Source of the DNA: Otis tarda
Taxonomy: Eukaryota > Chordata > Aves > Otidiformes > Otididae
Length of the DNA stretch: 64,000 nt
Assembly (NCBI GenBank): GCA_026413225.1
Contig: CM048576.1
Coordinates: 876,501 to 940,500, forward strand
Direction: 5' to 3'
The notes beneath the pieces were generated by a model. That model did not search any database. It was not told the DNA's origin and worked only from the letters and a program-made list of their open reading frames with translations. The translations under genes were made by a program, and so were the position numbers. Positions 38,040-51,249 of this stretch are shown in pieces (within the stretch, counting starts at the first letter, position 1; every line of letters begins with the position of its first letter).

Positions 38040-38400
38040 TAATCTCAGGGAAAAGCTTTCGATCTGGCTTGGAAATGACGTTTTTTAAAATTCGACCACT
38101 TTAAAATATTAATCTCTTGTGTTATTAATAACATGAGGAAGAAATATATATTTTAAGTGAAGGTTTTTATCATCTGACTATCATTTTAATTCGCGGTTTG
38201 TCCTTTTCAAGAAGACATTCATTCTCCGGACATCGTTAGAAGATGAAAACTTAAATCGCACTCACTGTTAAATTTTTCATCTGAGCCTGATTCTCTTTTT
38301 GATACGTGATTTTTATAAAATAATAATACATCCAGCTTGGGGGTCTGTTAAAAACAAGTATAATATGAACTTTAAATACAATGTTATCTACTCTTGTCTT
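38040..38400. promoter_or_regulatory. AT-rich candidate conserved noncoding element
   Basis: About 360 bp of complex (non-satellite) AT-rich DNA with TATTAATCTC, GTTATTAATAAC (an HNF1-like inverted ATTAA arrangement), TTTTAATTCGCGG and retained isolated CpGs. The texture suggests constraint; this is inference only. Confidence 0.3.
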
Positions 38401-39970
38401 AATTTGCCGTTTGTTTCAAGGTACCCGTGCGCCATGGAGCCGTTTTCCGGGATGTTTGTCACCTCCCGGCGATTTACAGCCTTGCAGGGATGCTCAGGCC
38501 CTATTGCCAGGAGGATGGTGCCAGGCTTTTCATGAGATGGGACCAAATTGCCCTGGATTTGGGGGTTTCCGTGGGTTTTTAAGTGTTTCAAGAGTTTTTT
38601 CCACTCTCAAGCCTTCTTTTGCCAACCTGTTTAACCAGCTGGTGAAGTGGGATTACTCTCTGCCCTGGGAGCTGCTTCTTGTGATGACCAGATACCAGTT
38701 TTAATCCCCGATCCCCAACAATTTTTGAGTATGCTACAGGGTAGAGGAACACCCCAACTTGATATTCATTTTTCCAGGAGATGCTTCCTTCCAGCATCCC
38801 TTGGAGAAACCCAACGCAGGGCCGTGCAGCCGGGATGGCATCCAAGTCTCTGCTTTCCTCGGGTGCTCGGTGCTGATGAGACACATCACCTCTGGAAATT
38901 CAGCCGAAGGATCAGGCGAGGGAAATGTTAAACGGAATAAATAAAAAAAAGAATAGAGCGGTGCTTTCCCCTTGACTTCTCCGCCTTGGCAGAAGTCTGA
39001 TGCCGCTCTTCGGGAAGCATCTTCCATCTCCCCAGCAATCCCAGGGGATACTGCCAGCATGGGCTGGCATCCATCTTCCTTGCCCCTCTTCCCAGTTTGT
39101 TCCCAAAGGTGCCGCCCTCTCTCCCGCGCTCTATTAATCGCCGGTACCAATAACACAAACCGCGCTGAACCCGCTCCCACGGATCCATCTGCAAGCGAAG
39201 GGCAGGTCCCTCGCCGCGCAGAGGAAACAATCATTTTTAATTAAACTCCCAGCGATGGGGTTTTTAGAGCCGGGATCAGGATGGCAGAGCTTGGCATTGG
39301 TGGGCTCCCACTTGCCTGCAAACATTGGCTTTGCCAAGAAAAAGCTTGATGGGATGCGGGGCGTTTGTCCACCCAGGGATGCTGGTGGGAAAAATACTTT
39401 CCCTATATACGTCCCTGCTGCCCTTTTGCTCAAGCAAAAGTTAAAATATTTTCAGGAAAAAGCAGAGGAACGATGGCGGAGTTGGCATCACCCCAGCGTT
39501 GGGAGTCTCCGGCTTTTAATTAAGTAAGTTTGGAGGAAAATTGGCAGGGCCTTATCTAGAGTACGCGCTTCCCCGCCGCTAACTAACACATCGCAGCCCC
39601 CCGTCCCGCACCACCTCTGCAAACTGGTGGAGAAAAGGAGCTGGAGATGACGGCAGGGACGCAGCTCGGAGGGACATCTGACAGTGCTCCTCGCCCAGAT
39701 GGGCTCGCTGCCTCTTATTTATTGATAAAAGCTCAAAAACTGGGAGGCTTGGGCTTTATTTCCCCCTCCTTAAAAAAAAAAAAAATAAAAGAAATCGCAT
39801 TCAAGGCTGTTTCTTTTTTCTGTTCTTTTTTTTTTTTTTCCAGCTGCCCCAATTATCTCATTTGTTCAAAGCAAAATCTTGCAATTCGAGGCATTTTATT
39901 TATTCTGCCCAAGCCGTGTTTACAACGCCGCATCGGAGCAGCGGGGTTGAGTTAAGCGGTGCTGGTGGTT

Positions 39971-39996
39971 GGGGGTGGCGGCGGGGGGGGCGGGGG
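39971..39996 (+). other. G-quadruplex motif
   Basis: G5, a seven-base linker, G8, C and G5 satisfy the G3+N1-7 four-tract definition on the plus strand. It stands alone in otherwise mixed DNA rather than within a CpG island. Confidence 0.75.
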
Positions 39997-41581
39997 ACGA
40001 AGAGCATTCTTGTTGGGAAAAAAACTAAAAGGAGAAAATTAAAAAGAGTAATTTTAAAAACGCAGACATCAAAGACATCATTTATATTTCAAATCGTGGG
40101 GAAATAAGTTTATAATGAGGAATTGTAGCAGGGAAACTGAAGACTCCAGCGTTATTACATCTCCAGCTTCAAAACCCTCCCATTGTTCTAGTTGAGAGAG
40201 GAAAAAAAAAAAAATAACGAGTCAGTAAATTAGAGGGGAAGAGGCAAAAGTGGAATAAACTATTAATCATTAAAAGAGCAGATCCACGGTGGAAAGGGAC
40301 CCCGCTCAAAAATAGGGACGTTGTGCTCCAAGCCGCCGGCTTTTCGACCCGGGGGTCGTATGATTTTATTTTTTTTATTATAGACATATCCAATCCGATG
40401 AGGCGACACTGGTCCCCCCGGGATGCTCCTGAGCATCTCCCCAGCCCAACCCATCTCTTTTTGGGGAGGAAGGAAGGGATTTGCTGCCCTGCTCATCGCA
40501 AATCGAGTGGTAAAAAGCACCTTCTGTCGTTCTGAAGATTAATTAGTTAATGTCTGTAAAGGATGATAGAGCTCGCCAACTCGTATTAATAGTGTCCCAT
40601 TCAAAAGAGAGAGCTTTGCTTGTGATTAATTATTATTATTACAACCACTTTGGCAGCAGCAGGGGAAAAAATAAAGAAAAAAAATCTGAGAGGTTTATTT
40701 GGAAATTAAATGCCCAGTTTCCCCTCTGGAGCTTTCGGGGAAAAAAAAGGATTGTGGTATTTGCAACGCCCGAGGAAGCAGCTCCGGGAAGATAAGAACT
40801 TGTTGGGAAGAAGGGATTTTGGGAGAGCGAGGCTTTGCGGGCTTGGCAGGAGGAGCAGGTAACTCCGCCGATGACGCAGGCCGACGTGAGCATCCCCCAA
40901 ATCCCGAGTGACCATGGGTCATCGTAGCCCATCATGCGTACGAGCCTCTTAAACGCAACACAAATATTCCCTCCCCACCTTCCATCCCGTGGCTCAGTGC
41001 CACAACAACCATTGTGAGAGCTGCAAAGGGCCCGACCTGGTGCCAGGACGTAGCAGAGCACGGACACAACTCGTTTCTCCCTCCATCTATTGCTGAGACT
41101 TAAGGGATTTGGGAACTCAGCCTCATTTTAATCTAATTCCTCTTGTTCTCTTTTATTGGGCTCATACATCTAAACCCCTTTGGCAAATCTCAGCTTTAAT
41201 CTCCCCACTCCCAGGTTCATCATCTGCTCAATTATTAACATCTCTAATTATTATTAAACACCTCTCTCCTCCCAACTTGCCAGCTGTCTGCTCGGCTTCA
41301 AAGACGGGAGAGGGTGGTTTCAAAGAGCCTGGTGCTTTTTTTGCAGAGCACCTAGTGATTTCTGGATCCTTTGGGAGCTGCCAGGCGCCGGGATGGGGCC
41401 CAGGGTGGCTTTGTCCCATCCGAAGGCAGGTGCTGACATGGTTTAAAGAGCTGAAGGGGATGGTAAAGCCAGATGGTCAACAAAGGCGGCCAAAAAAACA
41501 GGAGGGATACAGCTCTGAGCATCACCTCGTGGATGCTCATCCATGTTCAAAGCCACCCTGAGCTTGCTATGGGTTCTTTCC

Positions 41582-41640
41582 TTCCTGTGCCTCAGTTTCC
41601 GCACACCGAAAAGAGCAGCTCGGGATCTTCAATCTGTAAA
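41582..41640 (+). mobile_element. possible MIR (CORE-SINE) fragment
   Basis: CTGTGCCTCAGTTTCC followed about 45 bp later by ATCTGTAAAATCC resembles the MIR core (CTCAGTTTCC...ATCTGTAAAATGGG) in sense orientation, but the interval between the words is longer than expected. This could be coincidence. Confidence 0.3.
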
Positions 41641-44099
41641 ATCCACTTCTGAAAAAAATTGAAGCAACATCTTCGTATGAATCTTCCCCTTCATTTTGAT
41701 TTTTGGCCGGTCATGATGACAGATCAACAACTATCAGCATCACAAACTGGGGCGGAAAACTTGCCTTGCTCCTCTCCTCCACACCAGCCTCTTCCCGGTA
41801 GTTTGCTGGATACATTTTCCTCCAGGTTTGCATCCGTGCATATATCCCACGGCTGAGGGACGTGTTTGTTATGCGGAATTGCTCATGCCGTTCTCCTGGG
41901 AGTGGTGTTTGGTTGGGAGATAAATCCTTACCTAGGCTGCTCCGTGTCTGCTCCTTCCAGAAGTCGAGCATTAGTATTCTGCCCTACCGCCGGATGATTT
42001 ATGTCACTAAGCAACACAGCATGAACTGCAATTTTTACAATCAAATATACAATTTACACTACATTTTCGGGTGCATATTTTAGCAGACGAGCTTGAAATC
42101 GCTTGCCGACGGCGCTCGAGTCGCCGAGGAGTTTGGAAAGCCCCAGTTGACACATGGGGTTGAGTTAAAACTCACTTCTGGCCTTGGTGAATATTTGAAG
42201 TCCATGTTTACCAACCTAATACTACAAAGAGTTTTTCATCCCAAATCCTCCTTTCCCTGCCTCGATTCCTCCCTTGCATCTCTTGGGATGAGGAGCCACT
42301 CAACACCTTCACGTTGCCGGTGTCTCCTTGGGCTCGGGATTTCCCCTCGCGCCGACAGCAGGCCTACAACGGATCAACACTTACTGGCAACGGCAGCTAT
42401 GAATTTTTCATACGAGCAAGGAAATTTGAGACCCGGGTTGGTTGTTTTATTAAACATACAAGCAGGCATCCTTCAGGGAAGACATTGCGGGCAATTACGG
42501 AGCTGTGATTGGCATGGCAGATAACAGAGCTGTACAGATGTTAATACCTAATTTGCTGCAGAGTTTCACCCCGGGGAGATCTAACTAGGAAAAGAGGCAA
42601 TTTGTTTCGGTTCAAAACCCCAGGAGAAGTCCACCCCGGTGGTAAGGGGAGAAGAATTTGGATAACTCAATTAAGCGTCATGTGTTTTAACCCAAAGGTG
42701 CGGGGAGGTCTCCAGACCCAACACTGAAAGGCCGACGGAATGGGTGAAGCCACCTGCATCCCAGTTTTCTTCTAAACGGGATGCACGGTGACCTGGGCTT
42801 CAACTACAGGCTGCTATTTCCTGTGAATCTGTAATAATTTTTCTAATTTCCCACTGCAAAAAATTCATTTTAATTTAAGGGAAGGATTACGGAGGCAGAA
42901 GACGAGAAAGAGCAATCTTGGCCGCTAATTAAAATGAAATACTTCTCCTACGAAAAAACTTTGCCGTTATGTAAAAAGTAAATGATTGCACTGCGTTCAG
43001 TGCAAATATTCCCAAACCACAGCGTTGCTCTGTGGGTCGAGAGGCTGACTTGGCCAGAAAAGGCTTTTTTTAACCCACATGAGGCAAGATTTTGTTCACA
43101 GCATCCAGAAAACCAAAAAATAACCCACTCCCCAGAAGACAACACCAGGTCAAAACCTGCCCAGAGCCACAACACTCAAGGAGAGGAGGAAATCTGGGTG
43201 TGGCGTTGTAGATATTTTTTGGAATGACTTGGAGGTGCGGAGGTTGGAGTATGAACGCGAAGAGTGCTGCTGGAGGATTCGGGCTCGTTTCCCAAATTCC
43301 TGCATCCTCGGAAAGGGTGGTGATGGTCAAGGAGGCAGGAACGGTGGTTGCTGAGCTGCCTGATGCCATTCCCGTGAAAGCAAGAGGTGATAAAAGAGGG
43401 AAAAAACAGGAGAAGGAGTCAACCCAAGGCATTTCTGAACATAAGGCATTTCTTACGGCTCGTTTACGGCTCCCTGGCTTTCGGTTTAATCAACTTCAGG
43501 TGGGAAAAGCCCCGAGCTGAAGCACTGTCGGTTCTCGGGGTCTACGTACTGTGAAAATTGGTGGATTTTGCCTTGAAGCCCTTGATCCTAGGGCTGTAGA
43601 GGAGTCTCAGCTTTTATTAAAAAGCAGAGTTGGTGGCTTTGGCGGGAATAATCCTGGAAACAGGAACGGCCAAAGGGTTGGGGAGAAGGAGGTGAATTGA
43701 AACCATCCAGCAAAGCAGCTGGAGATATGTCAGGACATCTTAAACCAGCTTCGTGACACCTCCCAGACAACTTGAACCACTCATGCCACCAAAAAAAAAA
43801 ATAAATAAGAAAGAAATATATGGGGAAGAGCAGGCCAGCACACAAGGCTGCCTGTGGAATAACTCAAGCATGTACCATTTTTAGCATTTTTTTTTAGTTT
43901 TGGTGGAGTTTTTCCCACTTCTGGCAGAATTTAAGAGACCTGCACATCTCCTGGCCCATCAATACCCATAGGGAACTGCTTCCTTTCCTAGGCTGCTCCA
44001 GGGCTGGCTGTCCTGTCCGCTGATTTTCAGTCCTCTAGACTTGCAAAATCCATCAGCTCCCCTTCTCCATCTCCATTTATGCCAGGGATGAAGCATGGC

Positions 44100-44350
44100 A
44101 AGCCGTCAGCTCCTTTGACAGCTGTCAATCTTGTCCGTCACCGAAGAGATGCTCTTGGAGAATGAACTCTACCGGTATTTATCGAATTCCCGGCTGAAGC
44201 CTGACTCGCTTGAGAGCACAAATGCAGATTGCCATCACTACATCGCCCGGGAGTCTCGCGCAATTTGTTTCCCATTATGGCTCTGCTGAAGTCTGAAGGC
44301 ATCCGCGCGGACTGTTTTCACTGCCGGCTGCTGACAAGGCATATTGAGGA
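44100..44350. promoter_or_regulatory. candidate regulatory element with MEIS/TGIF-type palindrome
   Basis: TTGACAGCTGTCAA (44115-44128) is a perfect 14-bp palindrome containing TGACAGCTGTCA, the known dimeric site of TALE homeodomain factors (MEIS, PKNOX, TGIF). The following ~220 bp keeps many isolated CpGs (CCGGTATTTATCGAA, TCGCGCAA, ATCCGCGCGG), unusual for methylated neutral vertebrate DNA. Function is inferred. Confidence 0.35.
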
Positions 44351-47300
44351 GTAATGAGACTATTTTGGGGCGTCGTTCCGGTAAACGCTGCTAATGCTGT
44401 TTCCCGTCGGAGACAGGCTTGTCCCTGGTGCTGATGTCCCACGCAGAGATGCGCAAGCTCGTATCGCGGCCGAGGGAAACCCTTCTATTTTATTTTTTAA
44501 AATCCCACATGTAATTTTTATCATTCCTATATATATTTTGATTTGCCCGTTGGCCCAAGGAATCAAACTCACAGGGGTCTTACAGGATCTGGATGCTGAA
44601 TAAGCAAAACATCGCTGTCCTCCTTGCTGATTCAGCATCTCCACCGTTGTCAGCTCCCAGGTGCCACCAAATCCCAATCCCAGCCAGGTCAGGGAGCAAT
44701 TCCCTTTACAACCTCCCACGTACACGGGTAGGACACGTCCTTCCCAAAGCTGCAAATAATTCAAGGCTCCATCGCGGAAGGAGGGGATGGCTGTGCCCCC
44801 AACGATTTACAGTAGTGCTTTTCAAGCTTTATTGCTGAAAAAGAGACTTTTTAAATTTTTTTTTTCCTTTTTCCCCTCTCTCCTCTCTAAATCAGAGTCC
44901 CTGGTAAGAGATTTATCAGCACGCAGACCCAGACATTTATTTATTGACTTTGTTATCATCACCCAGCTGTCGATCTCCTTTGTCTGCAAACCCAGTTACG
45001 CTGCCATGCGGGCAACCCAGCCGGCAGCCCACAGGCTAGAAAATGCCCTTCGGAGGGGAAAAGCGGAGAAAGAAAATAAACACCGCCTTACTCAGCAGAT
45101 TTGGGCCCCAAATCCTCGCCACCCTGCTGGCAGCATCTACAGAATATATACAAATAAAGAAGGAACTTTGATTCTTGGAGGCATGGAGAGCTTTGGGAGA
45201 AAGCTGGTATTGGTGGCTGAAGTGCTGGGAACTCAATTATTTGGTGAAGAATGATCTCAACACTTGGCCTGAGATGGACAAGATGGTGTTTCAGGAACCA
45301 GTGGTTAAATTAAGGTGCAAAAAGCCTGTATCCAGCCCCGAGGGAAAAGCTGGTCCCTCATCGGTCGTGTCCTGGTGGAGGCTTCAGATGAAGGTGTCAA
45401 CCCATTTTCATCCTCTTCCCACAGCTAGACGTATGTGTGACCTACCGCAGCTGTGACCAGCCCCAGCTTGTTGGATACGTCCCAGTGATACCGGTTGTGT
45501 GGGGTTTTTTTTTCTCCCCAGGATGGGAAAAAAAAAAAACCAAAACAAAAGTGCTGAAACTGTGATATTTCACAGCAACGTTTTGTGAGCTTCATATGCT
45601 ACCTGCCCACGGCCACCTGCTTCCAGATGGCCAGAACGTGTTCCCATCTGGGATGGGAAATGGGCTGATTTTGTGAATTTTTTTTTTCCTCAACGCACAG
45701 GTTGGGGATGGGGTTGGATCCTACCCTCTGCTCTAGAGCCCAAATGCCTCCTGTGCCCTGAGAAGCTGGGAAAAAAAGGAGATTTTGGGCTTTGCACCAA
45801 GAGAATGACATCCTCAGCAAGCCCGTCTGTTCTTCCTATCGTCCGGAGTGGAGCCTTTAATAACTGGACAGCACAAAAAGCCGGGCTTGTTGTCGGAGGC
45901 GTGCAGAGAAAGGCTGATGCTGTATCAATTAAGATAAGAGCGCGGTCTGTAGACAGCTCGGAAAACCAAGGAAATGCGTTAACCTCTCATTTCCTTGCTT
46001 TTGAGGCATACGATATGTGCTGCGGTGCCTAACCAGATGTGACACACGCTAGATTATGGCTGCTAATGAATTACCCAAATTTTATTTATTTCATTTTTTT
46101 TTTCCTTCCTGGACATTAGCAGAGCCTAAGAGCTGCTAGGATGTGGAATAAAATCCCTGCTGAAGGTTTCTCCCTGGTCAGTTCTTTCATGGTGATTAAC
46201 CTTTTGGTGACAGCAAGTGTGGCTTTGTCACAACTGTCCTCTGAGCTCCAGAAACTCATTACACCCCATTTTAGAGTAGCATCGCCATACATCGTACGGT
46301 GGAGCTCTGGAAAGTAATTGCTCATGGACTTGGAGGTAGATCCTTGCCCTGTTCATACCTACAGGTCCTCAGGGCTGCCGTGGTGTGACGCATCCCTCTC
46401 CTCCTCAGCAGGAAAAGCAAAAGTGTTTATTAAATTCTGTTTGACCAAAATAAATAAATCTTGTTTAAAATACGAAATGCACCTGCCAGGCTGGTTTTCT
46501 CTCCAGTAAGCCATTTCAGGCTGATGGCACCACCATGAACTCAGAGAGTTCAAGCACAAAGTGGAATCTTCCAAAATCAAACCAGGAATAAACCGCTTTC
46601 CCAATTTAAGCCCAAGACCTTCCCGATGCTGCTCTGGTCTGCGATGCAGTAACGAAAAAGGATGGTCCATCTGTTAACTGCTTATCTGCCCAGGACACAG
46701 TTACGAGTGATGCAAGGAATTTTAATTATTCATGCAGTTATTACATAGGACAAAATATCTCACCCGTGCAGCACGCTCGCACTTTGCAGTCTGGATTTTA
46801 GTTGGGAAAAGACAGGTTTAGGGGCTGCCGTGCACGCTTGTAAGCACGCCGGGTTGTGCGCAGGAGGGCAACCGTGCGATGGCGCGATCCCTGAGCAGGG
46901 TGCAAGGTTTGAGGCTATTCTGGCCCGGCGCTGTTATAAATTTCCCACAGAGTTAAAACCCTAACCCAAAATGAGCTGAGAAAGTTCAATGCATAATTGA
47001 AATAAAATTTCTATTTCCTCTTTGGATTATCTTACCAAATTTTAATTTCACAGAAAAGTCATTACTTCATTTGTTTTGCTAATCCTTCAGATCTGCTCTG
47101 TACGGAGGATGATCTGGAACATTATTAGCGTCCCTAATAAGATATCATTTTCTCCTCCAGGCCAACCGGTAAGGTCTGAACAAACAACGCGGAGCTGCTC
47201 GTTCAGCTGTGATTTGGATGCCCTGGTCTGGAAGTGGAGGCGTCCTGAATTTTGTGCGTTTCGCCCCTCTCTTGTTGCTTGGCCTGGCGCGTTTCTGATG

Positions 47301-48479
47301 CTGCGTCCCTCAGCTGTGACAATTGACCTGTACTTGGGCAGTAACTGAGCCTTGAACCCCCAAAATGCACCCGTGAAAAGCAATTATTTCAGGCAATTCC
47401 CCAAGAGGAGATAGAATAGGAAAGATGCGTTTTAGCTGGAAGAGGAGAGAAGGGTTGATGCCAAACCAGGACTACAAAGGAGATGGTTTGATAGACTCTT
47501 TCAGAAACACTCCTGAAAGCTGCTTCCATCTTAGAAGTGAGTAAAGACCTCTTACTAGTCTTGGATCTGTCTTACATCTCACTCCACCTTCCAAAAAAAC
47601 ATGTGGGAGTACAAAACGTTGTCCTTATTCCAGGGCCAGAGAGGAAAGTGTGCCCCATTGGTGCCACAGCCATCTCCATCACTGTGGGAAGGGCAGAGGG
47701 GACCTCTCCATCCACCCGCCATCCTCATGTTCCCTCATTTCTCCTCCTGTAAATCCTATCTTTAAATGCAAGACGATGGGTGCCAGGAGGAATGGGAAAG
47801 ACTTTGGCAAACCCATGAGGGAGGCGAAAGCTCAGACAGGGTGACAGGGATTCGAGACCGTTTCTGCCCTTGGCCACCAAGCGTGGGGTCTGCTGGGGGT
47901 TGCGTGGGACCACGGCTCCCACTAGTGGCTTGTCCTAAAACCAATCGTTTGCCAGATTACTTGACTGCATCCTCGAATTCTCACAGGCCTGCTTTCCTCT
48001 GCCCTGGGCTGCACAGGGATGCTCTACACGGCCGCGTCCCCTCAATAGCGTAAGAATCCTGTTCCACCGCTTCAAAAATTTGCAAACTACTCCCCAAAAA
48101 AGGGCACTTTTGTGCCATGTTCACAACCCAAGCGGTGCCCAAATCCGCGAGGGCAAGATATGCCGAGAGTTTACTTTTCCTGCCTGGGAAAGAGGCACCT
48201 GACTAAAGAATAACTGGTTAAATGACGTCCTGGAGATGATGGGTTTGCAGATGTTCTGGCAATGTTTGCCGAGTTGCTGCCTAAGATGGCTTAGTTTCTG
48301 AAGGCGTTAATAAAACGCACTGCGAGGGAGACCCGGGGAGCTTCGCCTCCCCCTGAAAGGTTAAACCGGCAGCTGATTATACGAGGAATAAGCAGAAAAC
48401 TCGCAGCATTTCATTGATCAGCTTCAAAATAGTTGCTCCTACTTTGTACGGTACATCTCGGGTCGTTTAGCCTACAAAA
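44351..48479. other. noncoding stretch, no gene recognised
   Basis: Contains a T9/A12 imperfect inverted repeat at 45503-45541 (GG-T9-CT-CCC pairing with GGG-A12-CC). AT-rich TAAT-containing patches lie near 46040-46100, 46720-46770 and 46960-47110. Nothing else is recognised. Confidence 0.6.
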
Positions 48480-48990
48480 TCCACCCAAATCCATCACTTC
48501 TTAGGTAATTACTGCTCCATTACGCTGCGTTTACAGTGATCTATTTGCAATCACAAAATGAATTATCCCTTACGAGAGAGGAAAAAAAAAATAAAAAGTT
48601 TGGGGGAGTGCGGAGGGAAGTGAATAAAGACCAGAAAATAAAATCAATTCACGGCTCCATTAACACACAACCGCAAGCCTCCTCGCCACAGTCCATCTAG
48701 GGTCCGTCGTACCTAGGCGGTATGGCTCGTGGGCAGCCAACGGCGAAACAAAAGAACAATTACAGAAGGGAATTAAAATCACCTTTAAAGCAAAAATTCC
48801 CGAGGCGACTTCCTGCAAAGATTTAATAAGTCGAGTATTGACTGCCAATGCAATAATTGATTGTTAAATCACTATAAATACGCGTACGTACAAAGCTGCA
48901 GTCCAATTTCCCCGCCGTAATAAATATTTTTCTTGGCGTTTATTTAATACACGCCGGCCCACGTGAATTTAAATGATGTATCTTCAGAAG
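48480..48990. promoter_or_regulatory. AT-rich, CpG-retaining candidate conserved noncoding element
   Basis: About 500 bp of complex AT-rich DNA with GAATTAAAATCACC, GCAATAATTGATTG and TTTATTTAATACACG words. A TACGCGTACGTAC string near 48890 contains two overlapping palindromes (TACGCGTA, GTACGTAC) and three CpGs just after a TATAAATA string. High CpG retention in AT-rich DNA is uncommon for neutral sequence. Enhancer or promoter function is only inferred. Confidence 0.35.
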
Positions 48991-51249
48991 CCTTGATGCA
49001 AAACAGAGGCTCAGCAACACAGCCATCCATCAGACACTAAGTTGTTGCTAATAACCTTCCCTTGGGGGAAATTGGAGGCAAATAGTTATGAATTTAGTGA
49101 TAGGGAGCCTCAATCTTTTTTTTTTTTTTTTAAGGAGCAGAGGTGATAAGGAGTGTAAGGAGAAGGCTCGGAGCAAGGCAAGGATGGAGAAGACTGGGGG
49201 AAATTTCTGGATGTATTTGGGGTTGAAACGCATCCTGAAAGCACATTTTCCGTGTTTTGCTTTGGTTTTCCAAGCCAATCACTTGCAAACTCATTGCCTC
49301 TCTCTGGATAGAGGGTTTGGGAAGGTGGAGGAGAGAGGGGAAGCGCAACCCATGGCAGAGCCCAACCAACCCGAGGAGATGAGCAGAGAGCCTTCACACA
49401 GCCCAAGCTACGTCATGGCTGCTCATTGGTTCACTCAGGCCCCAAAAGCGCAGAGATTGCAAGCAAAAGAGAGCAGCCACGAGGGGAAAAAAAGGCTCAA
49501 AGGGCGACGGGGATAATAAAAAATGCAAATAATAAAAAAATTCCTTTCCCCTTTGAAGCCCTCCCCAAGAGTTTTAATGAAGAGGCGCTGGGCTACGGCT
49601 TGGAGAAGCTGTCTTCATGCAGCAGCATGAACGATGCATCTTGGCTTTCCAAATGGGTTAAAAACATCATGGTTTTGCCACGAAGCTCAAGGGGGGTGTT
49701 TGCACGGCCAGGGTGGGCAGACAGATGACGGCTGTATCTCATTCGTGTGCTTCTGCATCAGGTTTAATGCCATTATCCTCTTCCTTTAGCCGAGATAAAA
49801 ATTTAACGAGGACAAAATAAGCCCTGAACGAGGATATTTTCAAGGCTGTTTGAAGGTCTCTAATGAGAACAGGAAACGATGCATAATTAAACGTAGAGCG
49901 AATACACGGTGAGCTGCTGGGGCAGGGGAGGGAGCAGGTTTGCCACCGGCCGAGACCCAAGCCGTACGCTGCCCGTGCCGCCCGCCCGGCTGTGTTCACC
50001 GCTGTGTTCACCGCCCACTTCCCTGTGTTCACCAGTCCTGAAAAACGAGCGATTTCTTCACAGCTAAAAAAAAAAAATAAAAATAAAATCTATATTTTCA
50101 AAGAGGGGAACTGAGGCACGGAGGACTGAAGCGATGCTTCCAGCATCACTGATGCCCATCAGTCCGTTGGCCAAGGAGTGTTGAGCTTTGAAACACCCAC
50201 TTTGGTCCTGGTGAAGCAAAACCCAAGCAGATCATCCCCCAGCATCATGAGGGTGCAGCATGGGGGTGTTTGGAATATTTTACCTTCTTTTCTCTCTCTT
50301 TATGAATATCTCCCACTTGGGAGCAGCAAATGCTATTTGTGAAAGGTCACCAGCATCCCACGGTTACGGAAAGATAGCTCCAAGGTGGAGATGACACTTT
50401 ATTGGGAATTTTTAAAAATTTTTTTAAAAAGTATTTCTCAGGATTATCTCACCTCCATCCCAGCTGTGGGGCTCAGCACCTGTGCGTGGAGTAAATCACG
50501 GCTCTGGTGTCATTTTCTAAAAGGATAATAGTTTTCACTCTTGGGGTATTTATTCCTTTTCACTCTCATTTGACAGACAAATCGCATCATCCCAGGATTT
50601 GCCCCACAAACTTTTGAGCAGTTAGCATGCCCCTGGGGATTTATTTTGCTATTCAAACAGTTTTATTTCAGAGGGGGCTGCAGAATTTTGGGTCCACCTG
50701 CTGTTTTTTTTTTTTGTTAGGGGGCTGAGGTTCATGGCAGGGTTTTATGTTCCCTGGATTGGCTTATTTTAGTTAGGCGTTCAACAAAGATGGGACCATG
50801 ATGGGGACGGAACCATGACAGGAGACCATGTGTCTCCTCACTGCAATTTTCCAGGCCGTAAAATGAAGCTGGAGATGACTTTCCACCTCAGATGGTCCAT
50901 TGAAAGTCAATGGCATTGGTGACCTCCCAGGAGAGGACCCCGCTGAGTCTGCAGCTGCGAAGAGTCTATTTTCCCTTGGAAAATGCAGAAATTAAGCATT
51001 TTGGGATTGTCTCATGAAAAGACCTGTGCAAAATGAAGGATTTGTAGAATATTATGCAAAATCATGATACGCTGGTTGGTGTACATTGACATGGCTGTCC
51101 CAGCTGCTCTGGCTCCTTGAAGCCCCTCTGCTGCTGGACGTCTATTCACCTAAATATAAGGAATGCTTTGGAGACAACATCATTTGCTGTGAGATAAGAG
51201 AGCAGGATGCTTTCCAGTGGTAGAAAAGCAAAATACTCTAAGAGCTCTG
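48991..51249. other. noncoding stretch, no gene recognised
   Basis: T16 at 49116-49131, a small CTGTGTTCACC repeat cluster at 49990-50033 (separate entry) and A11 near 50066. A GGGGAACTGAGGCACGGAGG string near 50105 could be a very short antisense MIR remnant but is too short to call. No gene is recognised. Confidence 0.6.
49990..50033 (+). repeat. three CTGTGTTCACC units
   Basis: The 11-mer CTGTGTTCACC occurs at 49990-50000, 50002-50012 and 50023-50033. The first two are a 12-bp-period tandem and the third is offset by 21 bp. Confidence 0.85.

Larger units (their letters stand above)
38401..44099. other. noncoding stretch, no gene recognised
   Basis: Contains the G-rich motif at 39971-39996, a 7-bp-arm inverted repeat GATGCTC/GAGCATC at 40422-40437, A13 near 39773-39785, T13 near 39827-39839, and A runs near 40202 and 43790. 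Open frames on both strands are short and unrelated to known families. Confidence 0.55.
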
